From positions 1 through 55,466 of the forward strand of contig CAJTVQ010000027.1 of NCBI GenBank assembly GCA_910579935.1: a stretch of DNA of 55,466 bases, written 5' to 3'. Under the pieces are notes generated by a model, which was given only the letters and a program-made list of their open reading frames with translations, was not told where the DNA came from and did not search any database. The position numbers were made by a program, and so were the translations under genes. Position 1 is the first letter of the stretch. Every line of letters begins with the position of its first letter. Below, piece after piece: positions 1 through 7,302 of the stretch. The DNA is from an uncultured Lachnospiraceae bacterium. Its GTDB lineage: Bacteria > Bacillota > Clostridia > Lachnospirales > Lachnospiraceae.

Positions 1-2
1 TT

Positions 3-155
3 GATGACAGTGAGGGCGTACAGACCGCAAGGAAGGCGAAGGAGCTGTTAGATAAACTGGCGGAATACAAGCCGCTTGCAAAGATAGAGGAACTGGAAGA
101 ATGTAAGACCAACAGTTATGACTGTTGGTCTTTTGTACACCTGCCGTTTTTATGA
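3..155 (+). CDS. 3' end of an unidentified gene (partial)
   Basis: The third forward frame is open from the window edge and ends at TGA 153-155. The visible 50 residues begin DDSEGVQTARKAKELLDKLA and are rich in Lys, Glu and Leu, like the helical tail of a larger protein. The last third of the frame runs through a perfect terminator hairpin, so the natural end of the gene could differ if there is a sequence difference here. The family cannot be recognised from this fragment. Confidence 0.35.
   Translation, partial: DDSEGVQTARKAKELLDKLAEYKPLAKIEELEECKTNSYDCWSFVHLPFL
105..134 (+). terminator. Intrinsic terminator
   Basis: A perfect 11-bp stem, AAGACCAACAG (105-115) with CTGTTGGTCTT (122-132), has a 6-base loop and is followed by TTTT. 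It would end the gene entering from the left. The minus-strand xre gene has its stop codon (116-118) in the loop, so both converging transcripts use this element. Confidence 0.85.
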
Positions 156-349
156 TCGGCTCGTCCCACCAGATAGTCGATAGAACAATTATAGAAATCC
201 GCTAATTTTATTAAAATATCGATGGGGAAATCACGGACACCGCGTTCGTATCGTGAGTAAACATCCCTGTGCAGATTAAGTGAAGAAGAGAGCTCCTTGA
301 TCGTAATGTCATGGTCAATCCGCATATCCTGAATACGCTGAAATTTCAA
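116..349 (-). CDS. Small Xre-family helix-turn-helix regulator
   Basis: A 77-residue protein starting at TTG 349-347, preceded by an AGGCAGG-type ribosome site; an upstream ATG at 430 would add a hydrophobic, unconvincing extension. Residues 12-60 form an HTH_3/Xre domain: the ITIKELSSSLNLHRDVYSRYERG segment with the conserved Y-x-x-Y/W-E-x-G turn, then the helix DILIKLADFYNCSIDYLVGR typical of SinR-like and phage-like repressors. It is divergent from the cotH operon, and its start region abuts the sigma-A promoter at 381-409, so repression of that operon or autoregulation is plausible but not shown. Confidence 0.8.
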   Translation of the reverse strand: MKFQRIQDMRIDHDITIKELSSSLNLHRDVYSRYERGVRDFPIDILIKLADFYNCSIDYLVGRADHKNGRCTKDQQS

Positions 350-380
350 TGAATACACCTGCCTTTTTTTGGGTATTTTA

Positions 381-409
381 TAGACAAAGTATACAAAAAA
401 TGATATAAT
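381..409 (+). promoter_or_regulatory. Sigma-A promoter for the cotH operon
   Basis: TAGACA (381-386), a 17-base spacer and a perfect TATAAT (404-409) lie about 100 bases upstream of the cotH start. The spacer contains GTATAC. The divergent xre gene starts 30 bases away on the other strand, so this short interval is a candidate operator region. Confidence 0.7.
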
Positions 410-517
410 CCTAAATGCAAATAAGGCCATACGGTCTTGTCGAAAAACAAATAAAAATAGATGTGAGATAAAAAGGGCGGATGGTGATAAACATATGAGA
501 CATGAGGAAAAATGCAG

Positions 518-2968
518 ATGAAAAGGATAATAAGAACCGCAGTTTTTATTGTGTCTGTGATAACAGGAATCTGTCTGACGGGTTTTTTTGGAAAAACGGT
601 AAAGTATTCGGAGTGTGTAGTCAGTAAGGAGCAGGCGGATGAAATCATGGCAGGGCGCAAAGAGGCGGCAGGCCTGATAGAGAATCTGGTCTTTGGTGAA
701 GAAACACTTTTTTATGATGACTCCCGGGAAACATTTTTTTACTCCATCGTAGAAGGCGATTCGGACGGATGCGATCCATGCATCAAAATAAAAAGCAGGG
801 TGAGAGAATTAAAATTAGCTTTTTTAGAGGATGAAATTACTGTAAAAGGTATAGAAAACAATGAGACCATATCGTTTCTTGCATATACCGGCGAAGCCTA
901 TTGTGTATATCATCTGAAATGTACCACTCTGCCGCTTATGAATGTAGAATGCCCGGAGGAAATCCCGGACGATTCCGTTCCCATGAAAATAACCCTTTTT
1001 GATAACCGGATAAATGCAGCGGGAAGGATTGTGTGTTCTGAGGGGGAGATACATCCGAGGGGAGCTACGGCAAGCGCATATCCGAAAAAAGGATATCGTT
1101 TTTCCTTAAGGACAGAATCGGCCGGAGGTAATATGCGTCCGAACCATATATCCCTTTTGGGTATGAGGCAGGATGATGACTGGCTGTTGTATTCTGCCTA
1201 TAATGATCAGGAAAAGGTCAGAAATGTTTTTTCTTCCAATCTTTGGGAAGCTGTCTGTGCAGCGGATAATGCACGGGGAATAGACTTTGGCATGGAATAT
1301 AAATATCTGGAGCTTTTCATAAACGGCAAATACTGGGGGCTGTATGCATTAGGATATCCGATTGATGAAAAGCAGGCAGGTATTGATGCCGGCAGCAGCG
1401 AAGCCGTTTTATATAAGCATGGGCTGCTGGAAAAACAGGGGGATGAAAGCCTTCAATTTACAAAGGACGGGGGCATATTTGGCTGCCTGGAAGAGTCGCC
1501 GGATGAGAATATGAGGAACCAGGCTTTTCTGCAGCATTATTATTATAATTTATACACCAATGCAGATAATAATGAAAAACTGTATTCCGGCATTGATATG
1601 GATAATGCAATAGATTTCTATCTGTTTGTCAATTTTGTACAAGGCGTGGATAATGCAGCTCTTATTAAGAATTTTTATATTCTGCTTCAAAATGAGGAAG
1701 ACGGGGCAAAGGCTTATTATGCGCCGTGGGATTTGGATCTTACGTGGGGGAATCAGTATATCGGGGTAGCGGAAGAGAACTATACGGCTCCGTACGGAAT
1801 TTTGCCGGATCTGAATTGCATCATAGAAAGCGGATATATAAGCCAGTTACTGGTAAACGGAGATGCATCCGTATGGGAAAGGATATTTGAAAAATACCGT
1901 ATTTTAAGGGAAACCGGATGGTCTGAGGAAAACATCAATGCGATGCTGGACCAGTATGAAGCTGATATTTTTGCTTCCGGCGCCTATCTCAGGGACATGG
2001 AGCGATGGCCGGAGGGAACATATGGAAATGCTGCAGACGGATTAAATGTTTTCCGCGCCTATGTTATGGACCGCATACGGGAAGCGGATTTATATTATGA
2101 ACGTCTGGAAAAAGCATATAATGAAACCTCTAATATCTTTATCAGGCGCAGTACACAGTATAAGGACTTTTTGGAACGCCGCTTTCTAATAGAAATAAAC
2201 GACCACGATCTGCTGCGGGATTCTGCCCATGCCGGCTTTTTGGAATATATGGGGGTGGATGTTTCGGCTGTTACGGAGGATATTCATTTCATACTGGTCA
2301 ATCCCGAGGAGAATAAATGCGAGTATTTAACAGCGCTTTACGAAGAAGAGGGGCCGAGAGAGACATGCATAGGCAGGCTTTCTTTTTCGGAACTGAGAGA
2401 AGGCGTGTATGACGTGAAAGTGAATGGAGTCGAGTGCTATACTACAACGATTTTTTCCGAACCTGAAATGGAAATGGTGGTCATAAAAGACACAATGATC
2501 AGTGGCTTTAATTTTACAAGCGGATATGAGATGCAGAAACAAAAGAGCAGTTTTGAGGAACTGGCTCTTTATATGGAAGCGTTGTCCGGCACGGATTACC
2601 GGGCCGTAGTGGAAATCAATGATCCCGAGCTGTGGCACAACCCTGACTACATTGCATTGTTTGAAACGCTGGGGATAGCAAAAGAAGAGATTCATTCGAA
2701 TACGGATTTCGTGGTATGGTGCGGTTTGGAAAAAACGGCATTTACACTGGAGGACTTTCATGTTTCCGGCAGCAGCTGCGAGACACAGTATGGTTCTTTG
2801 AGCGTATTTGCGAATGAAGCAGGCGAATACGGGGCCTACCTGGATGGCTACGAATGTTTTGTCAGTTCGCCTGACAAAAACCAGAATGTGGATATCCGGA
2901 TTGTATTATTGGATCCGGAATCGTATGAAATAGCGGATACAATAACTTTTTCGGATGAGCTGCAGTAA
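518..2968 (+). CDS. CotH-family protein (secreted or membrane-anchored, atypical kinase fold)
   Basis: The start at ATG 518 is preferred over ATG 512 because GAGGA at 504-508 is then correctly spaced; the product is 816 residues. An N-terminal hydrophobic segment (residues about 5-25) looks like a signal peptide or anchor. CotH landmarks follow: an RGATASAYPKKGYRFSL-like block near 180-200, DDDWLLYSAYNDQEKVRN near 220, a YLELFINGKYWGLY block near 262, and APWDLDLTWG near 408. CotH family members are known as spore-coat kinases and as cell-surface proteins. The Glu that usually follows the NGxYxGxYxL block appears to be Tyr here, so catalytic competence is uncertain. It forms an operon with the VTC and DUF4956 genes, a recurrent trio in Clostridia. 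Confidence 0.8.
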   Translation: MKRIIRTAVFIVSVITGICLTGFFGKTVKYSECVVSKEQADEIMAGRKEAAGLIENLVFGEETLFYDDSRETFFYSIVEGDSDGCDPCIKIKSRVRELKLAFLEDEITVKGIENNETISFLAYTGEAYCVYHLKCTTLPLMNVECPEEIPDDSVPMKITLFDNRINAAGRIVCSEGEIHPRGATASAYPKKGYRFSLRTESAGGNMRPNHISLLGMRQDDDWLLYSAYNDQEKVRNVFSSNLWEAVCAADNARGIDFGMEYKYLELFINGKYWGLYALGYPIDEKQAGIDAGSSEAVLYKHGLLEKQGDESLQFTKDGGIFGCLEESPDENMRNQAFLQHYYYNLYTNADNNEKLYSGIDMDNAIDFYLFVNFVQGVDNAALIKNFYILLQNEEDGAKAYYAPWDLDLTWGNQYIGVAEENYTAPYGILPDLNCIIESGYISQLLVNGDASVWERIFEKYRILRETGWSEENINAMLDQYEADIFASGAYLRDMERWPEGTYGNAADGLNVFRAYVMDRIREADLYYERLEKAYNETSNIFIRRSTQYKDFLERRFLIEINDHDLLRDSAHAGFLEYMGVDVSAVTEDIHFILVNPEENKCEYLTALYEEEGPRETCIGRLSFSELREGVYDVKVNGVECYTTTIFSEPEMEMVVIKDTMISGFNFTSGYEMQKQKSSFEELALYMEALSGTDYRAVVEINDPELWHNPDYIALFETLGIAKEEIHSNTDFVVWCGLEKTAFTLEDFHVSGSSCETQYGSLSVFANEAGEYGAYLDGYECFVSSPDKNQNVDIRIVLLDPESYEIADTITFSDELQ

Positions 2969-3024
2969 GGAACTGTTGATAAATAACGCATGTAACGGTT
3001 CCTGGGGACGGGAGGTGAATGGTT

Positions 3025-3723
3025 ATGAAAAAATACAGAAATGAGTGGAAGTACTGCTGCAATGCAAAGGATGCCGGCATCATAAACCGCCGCCTGTCCG
3101 CGGTTCTTGAGCGGGATACCCATAGTGATGATAATGGGAAATATAAAGTTCACAATCTTTATTTTGACGATTATAAAAATTCCTGTGCAAAAGAAAATGA
3201 TGCAGGTGTATCAGAGCGTTTCAAGTACCGTATCAGGTATTATGGAAGCAGGTATGAATCCATGAAACTGGAATGCAAGGAGAAAATAAACGGCTACTGT
3301 CATAAAGAAAGCTGTCAGATTTCTTTGGAAGAGTATCGGATGATAATGGAAGGAAAAACGAATGAACTGATCTGGCAGACAGAGCGGCCTTTATTAAAGC
3401 GGTTCTGTATCTGCTGTATGACAAGGCAGTTTGTACCGAAAATAATGATTGATTATGAACGGACTGCATATATTGAGGACATTGCCAATGTACGGATCAC
3501 TTTGGATGAAAACATTTCTGCCGCGGATGATTTTTCCCATTTTCTGGACGGCGGCTATATGCGGTATCCGGTGCAGGAGAAAGGACAGTATATTCTGGAA
3601 GTCAAGTTTGATTATATTATGCCGGGGTATATAAAGCATCTGATCACAAACCGGAAGCTGATCCTTTCTTCTTTTTCCAAATATTGTGTCGGAAGAAAAA
3701 ATTTACAGAGTATGGAGAGATAA
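3025..3723 (+). CDS. VTC-domain protein (polyphosphate polymerase-like)
   Basis: The start is ATG 3025 rather than ATG 3019, because GGAGGTG (3011-3017) is then 7 bases away; the product is 232 residues. Features of the VTC tunnel fold can be read in order: R-x-E-x-KY near the N-terminus, the YKVHNLYFDDY block, FKYRIRYY, the MKLECKEK strand with alternating charged residues, YERTAY, RITLDE and ILEVKFDYIMP. In yeast Vtc4 this fold makes polyphosphate from ATP; bacterial stand-alone versions are assigned by homology only. It is cytosolic by sequence and lies between cotH and the DUF4956 membrane protein, which suggests a shared function at the membrane. Confidence 0.85.
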   Translation: MKKYRNEWKYCCNAKDAGIINRRLSAVLERDTHSDDNGKYKVHNLYFDDYKNSCAKENDAGVSERFKYRIRYYGSRYESMKLECKEKINGYCHKESCQISLEEYRMIMEGKTNELIWQTERPLLKRFCICCMTRQFVPKIMIDYERTAYIEDIANVRITLDENISAADDFSHFLDGGYMRYPVQEKGQYILEVKFDYIMPGYIKHLITNRKLILSSFSKYCVGRKNLQSMER

Positions 3724-3724
3724 A

Positions 3725-4396
3725 ATGAATACGATGAAAACTGCTTTAGAAACTATATCAAATTCCTATTATAATTCTATATTATATACATCCGTGATCG
3801 TTGCGGTGCTGCTGGTGGCGCTGCTGTTAAGCGCATATGAATTTCTGGTTTACAGAATCGTGTCACACCGGGCGTTCTATAACCGGTCATTTAATATCTG
3901 TATTGCGATACTGCCGCTTTTTATATCTACGATTATTTTATGTCTGCAGACCAATATAGTCATTACATTGGGAACGATCGGTGCGCTGGCGATCATCCGG
4001 TTCCGGACAGCGGTGAAAGATCCGGTGGACATGCTATACCTTTTGTGGTCGATTCATATCGGGATAACCTGCGGCTGCCAGCTTTATGAAGTGGCGGTTC
4101 TGACATCGGTCATCGTGACGGTCATGCTGATCGTGTTGGAACATGTCTCTTTCGGAAAGAAGCCATTTGTATTAGTACTGAATTGTTCTCCGGAAGACGA
4201 AAAGCAGGTGCTTGAAAAAATAGGCGGGCAGACGAAGAAATTCCGGGTAAAGAGCAGGAATTTTACAGACAAGGGTTTGGATATGGTACTGGAGTTGTCA
4301 GTCAAATATCCGGAAAAGCTTTCAGAGGCTGTCAGGGAAGCCGGATCCGTAAAAAAATTTTCCATTATAGAATATGACAGTGATGATATTCTATAA
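3725..4396 (+). CDS. DUF4956-family membrane protein
   Basis: ATG 3725 follows GGAGAG at 3714-3719, directly after the VTC stop; the product is 223 residues. Three to four membrane segments lie between residues about 18 and 140. A conserved-looking loop GTIGALAIIRFRTAVKDPVDMLYLLWSIHIG separates two of them, and a soluble C-terminal domain of about 75 residues follows. The pairing of this family with VTC-domain proteins is well known in Clostridia; its biochemical role is not. It is the last gene of the cotH operon. No strong terminator follows, although the convergent degV remnant begins 20 bases downstream. Confidence 0.8.
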   Translation: MNTMKTALETISNSYYNSILYTSVIVAVLLVALLLSAYEFLVYRIVSHRAFYNRSFNICIAILPLFISTIILCLQTNIVITLGTIGALAIIRFRTAVKDPVDMLYLLWSIHIGITCGCQLYEVAVLTSVIVTVMLIVLEHVSFGKKPFVLVLNCSPEDEKQVLEKIGGQTKKFRVKSRNFTDKGLDMVLELSVKYPEKLSEAVREAGSVKKFSIIEYDSDDIL

Positions 4397-4417
4397 TGGA
4401 AAAATCCGCAGGCACCG

Positions 4418-4714
4418 TCAAAAATCCCCTTCATCTATATTCCGGTAAACAGCGAAGCCAAAAGTCCCGATTCCCGTATTGCAGGACGCGGAAACCGAAG
4501 AACGCTGCATGATGATCACCTTTTCGAAGGGAATCCGCCGCAGCGCCTCTCTTTGGATGAAGTTCTGCTGTTCCACGCTGCAGCCGGCGTGGGAAATGAA
4601 AATAACGTCTTTGCTGATCTTTTTTCTGCGCAGCAGATTCCAATGAAGGAATCTGCTTTTTGCAGCGTCCACTCTTCCGGCTTGCGCTCCGCTGCAGCTG
4701 TTTTTCCATATATT
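4418..4714 (-). pseudogene. degV remnant (C-terminal fragment)
   Basis: On the minus strand an open stretch from a stop at 4715-4717 to TGA 4420-4418 encodes about 98 residues without an ATG. Its second half matches the C-terminal part of DegV-type fatty-acid-binding proteins: VIFISHAGCSVEQQNFIQRE, then PFEKVIIMQRSSVSASCNTGIGTFGF, where DegV proteins carry SHADC..., PF.dV and a NxGPGTFG motif. A full DegV is about 280 residues, so roughly two thirds is missing. The fragment has no ribosome site and lies between two forward operons, so it is best read as a decayed gene. Confidence 0.6.
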
Positions 4715-4786
4715 TTAAGAAGCGTAACATTTATTTCGGTTCTGGCAAGCGGTTTGGGGGATTTTTGCGTATTTGGAAAATTACCC

Positions 4787-4813
4787 TAAAGAAATTTACC
4801 AAAAGTCCGATAA
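4787..4813 (+). promoter_or_regulatory. Sigma-28 (SigD/FliA) promoter of the flgM operon
   Basis: TAAA at 4787-4790, a 15-base spacer and TCCGATAA at 4806-4813 match the flagellar sigma-28 consensus TAAA-N15-GCCGATAA with one mismatch. It lies 46 bases upstream of flgM and would place flgM-flgN-flgK-flgK-flgL-fliW-csrA in the late flagellar class. Confidence 0.85.
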
Positions 4814-4836
4814 TAATAATAAGACATCAGTAATAT

Positions 4837-4856
4837 TTCACGAAAGGAGGAGTGAA
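4837..4856 (+). promoter_or_regulatory. Hairpin exposing the flgM ribosome site; candidate CsrA site
   Basis: TTCAC (4837-4841) pairs with GTGAA (4852-4856) around a 10-base loop GAAAGGAGGA that contains the Shine-Dalgarno and an A-N-GGA core. The geometry resembles a CsrA-binding hairpin. The large loop and short stem make this the weaker of the sites in the window. Confidence 0.45.
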
Positions 4857-4858
4857 CG

Positions 4859-5140
4859 ATGCGTATTGAGGCATATACACAGGTTCAGCAGATATATAAC
4901 ACATCCAAGGCGGACAAGAGCCGTAAGAGCGTAAAGGCGAATGCGTCGGAAGCAGACCAGCTTGAGATATCAAGCGTGGGCAGGGACTACCAGATCGCAA
5001 AACAGGCGGTGGCGGCAGCGGCAGATGTCAGGGAAGATGTAACGGCTCCTCTCAGGAAAAGTATTCAGGCAGGTACTTACGAGGTGAGCGTTGAGAAATT
5101 TGCTGATAAATTATTAAACAGATTGGAAGAAATGAGGTAA
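4859..5140 (+). CDS. flgM: FlgM, anti-sigma-28 factor
   Basis: A 93-residue protein with AAAGGAGG just upstream. The polar N-terminal half (AYTQVQQIYN, then a Lys/Ser-rich stretch) is disordered-looking, as in FlgM. The C-terminal half carries the sigma-binding helices: DQLEISSVGRDYQIAKQAV, then RKSIQAGTYEVSVEKFADKLLNRL with the family's I-x-x-G-x-Y-x-V-x-x-x-x-V/F-A-x-K/R-L/M pattern. FlgM holds sigma-28 inactive until the hook is complete and it is exported. First gene of the late operon; the sigma-28 promoter at 4787-4813 puts it under its own target, the usual feedback. Confidence 0.92.
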   Translation: MRIEAYTQVQQIYNTSKADKSRKSVKANASEADQLEISSVGRDYQIAKQAVAAAADVREDVTAPLRKSIQAGTYEVSVEKFADKLLNRLEEMR

Positions 5141-5144
5141 GCCC

Positions 5145-5663
5145 GTGGCAAGTCTGATGGAAAACCTGATCGTGACATTAGGTGACTTATGTGAAGAATA
5201 TGAGAACTTGCTGGGGCTATCTACCCAAAAAAAACCGGTCATTATATCCGGTAATCTTAAAGAGCTATCAAAAATCACGGATGAAGAACAAATCGTTGTG
5301 AGCAGAATCAATCAGTTAGATCGTAAGAGACAGGAAGTGGTTCGTGATATCGCCAACGTGGTAAACAGGGATGTTGAAGATTTGAAGCTGGACAGTATTA
5401 TTCAGATGCTGGAACCGAGGCCGGCAGAGCAGCAGAAACTGGCCATGGTTTATGACAGATTAAGAGATGTAGTGCACAGGGAAAAACGGATGAATGAACA
5501 GAACAGGGAACTCATTGCCAGTGCACTGGAAATGGTTGAATTTGACATAAACATGTTCCAGGCGATGAAAGCGGCTCCGCAAACGGCCAATTATAACAAA
5601 GGTGCATACAGCACGGGCAGCGTGATCGGGGTAGGCAGAAGCGAGTTTGATGCAAAACAATAA
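5145..5663 (+). CDS. flgN: FlgN, export chaperone for hook-associated proteins
   Basis: 172 residues from GTG 5145, with GAGGT ending the preceding gene as ribosome site. The protein is almost entirely helical and hydrophilic, with an N-terminal LIVTLGDLCEEYENLLGLSTQKKPVIISGNLKEL block and EEQIVVSRINQLDRKRQEVV, the standard FlgN arrangement. A Gly/Ser-rich tail after residue 150 ends in a polar segment. FlgN binds FlgK and FlgL before secretion, and its genes follow immediately. Four bases separate it from flgM. Confidence 0.88.
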   Translation: MASLMENLIVTLGDLCEEYENLLGLSTQKKPVIISGNLKELSKITDEEQIVVSRINQLDRKRQEVVRDIANVVNRDVEDLKLDSIIQMLEPRPAEQQKLAMVYDRLRDVVHREKRMNEQNRELIASALEMVEFDINMFQAMKAAPQTANYNKGAYSTGSVIGVGRSEFDAKQ

Positions 5664-5686
5664 TCCTAAAGGAGAGGTGATATCAT

Positions 5687-7291
5687 ATGCCGTTATTTGG
5701 AAGTTTATATATAGGTGCGTCCGGACTTCAGACAGCACAGAACACATTAAATACGACAGCCCATAATATGTCGAATACAGATACCAAGGGGTATACAAGG
5801 CAGCAGATCCTGCTTGGTACGAGAAGCTACATTAATCTTTCCAGCAGCGCCTCAGCTGTTTCTTATCAGCAGTATGGTCTGGGCGTGGTTTATTCCCAAA
5901 CGAGACAGGTAAGGGATGTATTTTTGGATAAGACCTACCGTAAAGAATCAGGACGTCTTTCTTTTTACGAAACGAATACAAAAGTGATCGAGGAAATGGA
6001 AGATTTGTTCGGTGAGTTTCAGGGTGTGGAATTTTCGGAGTCTTTAGAGAATTTATGGAAGATCATGCAGGATCTGTATGAAGACCCCTGTGAACTGACG
6101 AATCAGAATATGTTTGTTTCCCGCTGTGACCAGTTTCTTACGAGAGCCGCACTGGTTTATGACGGACTGTGCGAACAGCAGGATAACCTGAATGCGCAGG
6201 TCGCCAAAATGGTGGACCAGATCAATGCTTACGGCGATGAGCTGGTGTTCATTAATAAGCAGATCATGCGTATGGAAGCAGGCGATGTGGAACATGCCAA
6301 TGACCTGCGGGACAGAAGAAATCTGATCCTGGATGAACTGGGGAAAATGGGCCGCATCAGCTACGAAGAAGATTTTAACGGCGTGGTCAGTGTGAAATTC
6401 GAAGGAGTCGATTTCGTGACTTCGGATCTGTCAAATAAAGTAGAGATATATACGGATAAAGAAACAGGATTCCATACACCGTACTGGAAACAGCTGGCGA
6501 AATATACGACCAATTCGCTGGGAGAGAAAGAACTGGATCTGGAAGCATGCAGGATGTACGATCCCACACAGAAGATTTCCACGGTCATGAATACGGACAT
6601 TGGCTCCATGCGGGCAACGCTGCTGGCAAGGGGAGAAAAACGGGCGACCTATCAGGATTTGGAGAATGAAGGACCTTATAACAGGGATATTTCCCAATCG
6701 CTCCTGATGAATGTACAGGCGGAATTTGACCGGCTGATCCATTATGTGGCCACTACCATCAATGACGTGCTCCGGCAGGCGGCGCTGAGCGAACCGGACA
6801 CGAATTACTTAAAAGACAGCAACGGCCGGCCCTACCAGATGTTTGAGCTGATAACGGATGACCCGGATGTGGGCTTTTCGATACGGAACATGATCGTGAG
6901 CGAAGACCTGAAACGGGAACCGGGCAATCTGTCCTTCCGGTTAAAAGATGATTCGGAGGATAAGGCAGCCATACGGAAAATGCTGGATGCTTTTGAGGCG
7001 GAAACTTATATGCTGAATCCGAACCTTCAGACGAAGACCAATATCCTCCGGTTTTATAATGCATTGATCAGTCAGATCAGTAATACCGGCGAAATGAATA
7101 AAGACTTCCAGACAGCGCAGGAGGCTACCATCAATGAGACGACTTCTGCGAGGGAACAGGTGCTGGGCGTTTCTTCGGAGGAAGAAATGGAGTTTATGAT
7201 CAAATTCCAGAATGCGTTCAATGCTTCCAGCCGTTATGTTAACGTAATTGACGAAATGATAGAGCATATCATTAATACATTGGGAAGGTAA
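5687..7291 (+). CDS. flgK: FlgK, hook-associated protein 1 (first copy)
   Basis: 534 residues, close to the usual FlgK length, with AAAGGAGAGG upstream. The N-terminal rod-type motif is clear: FGSLYIGASGLQTAQNTLNTTAHNMSNTDTKGYTRQQ. The C-terminus ends in a helix (EEEMEFMIKFQNAFNASSRYVNVIDEMIEHIINTLGR) as in axial proteins, which pack N- and C-terminal helices together. FlgK joins hook and filament. A second flgK-like gene starts 11 bases after this one; this copy lacks the long central insert of the second. Confidence 0.9.
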   Translation: MPLFGSLYIGASGLQTAQNTLNTTAHNMSNTDTKGYTRQQILLGTRSYINLSSSASAVSYQQYGLGVVYSQTRQVRDVFLDKTYRKESGRLSFYETNTKVIEEMEDLFGEFQGVEFSESLENLWKIMQDLYEDPCELTNQNMFVSRCDQFLTRAALVYDGLCEQQDNLNAQVAKMVDQINAYGDELVFINKQIMRMEAGDVEHANDLRDRRNLILDELGKMGRISYEEDFNGVVSVKFEGVDFVTSDLSNKVEIYTDKETGFHTPYWKQLAKYTTNSLGEKELDLEACRMYDPTQKISTVMNTDIGSMRATLLARGEKRATYQDLENEGPYNRDISQSLLMNVQAEFDRLIHYVATTINDVLRQAALSEPDTNYLKDSNGRPYQMFELITDDPDVGFSIRNMIVSEDLKREPGNLSFRLKDDSEDKAAIRKMLDAFEAETYMLNPNLQTKTNILRFYNALISQISNTGEMNKDFQTAQEATINETTSAREQVLGVSSEEEMEFMIKFQNAFNASSRYVNVIDEMIEHIINTLGR

Positions 7292-7302
7292 GGTGAGAAA
7301 AA

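Noticed and set aside
4553..4789. A 78-codon forward open frame before flgM
   Set aside because: It overlaps the degV remnant on the other strand and runs into the sigma-28 promoter; no ribosome site.
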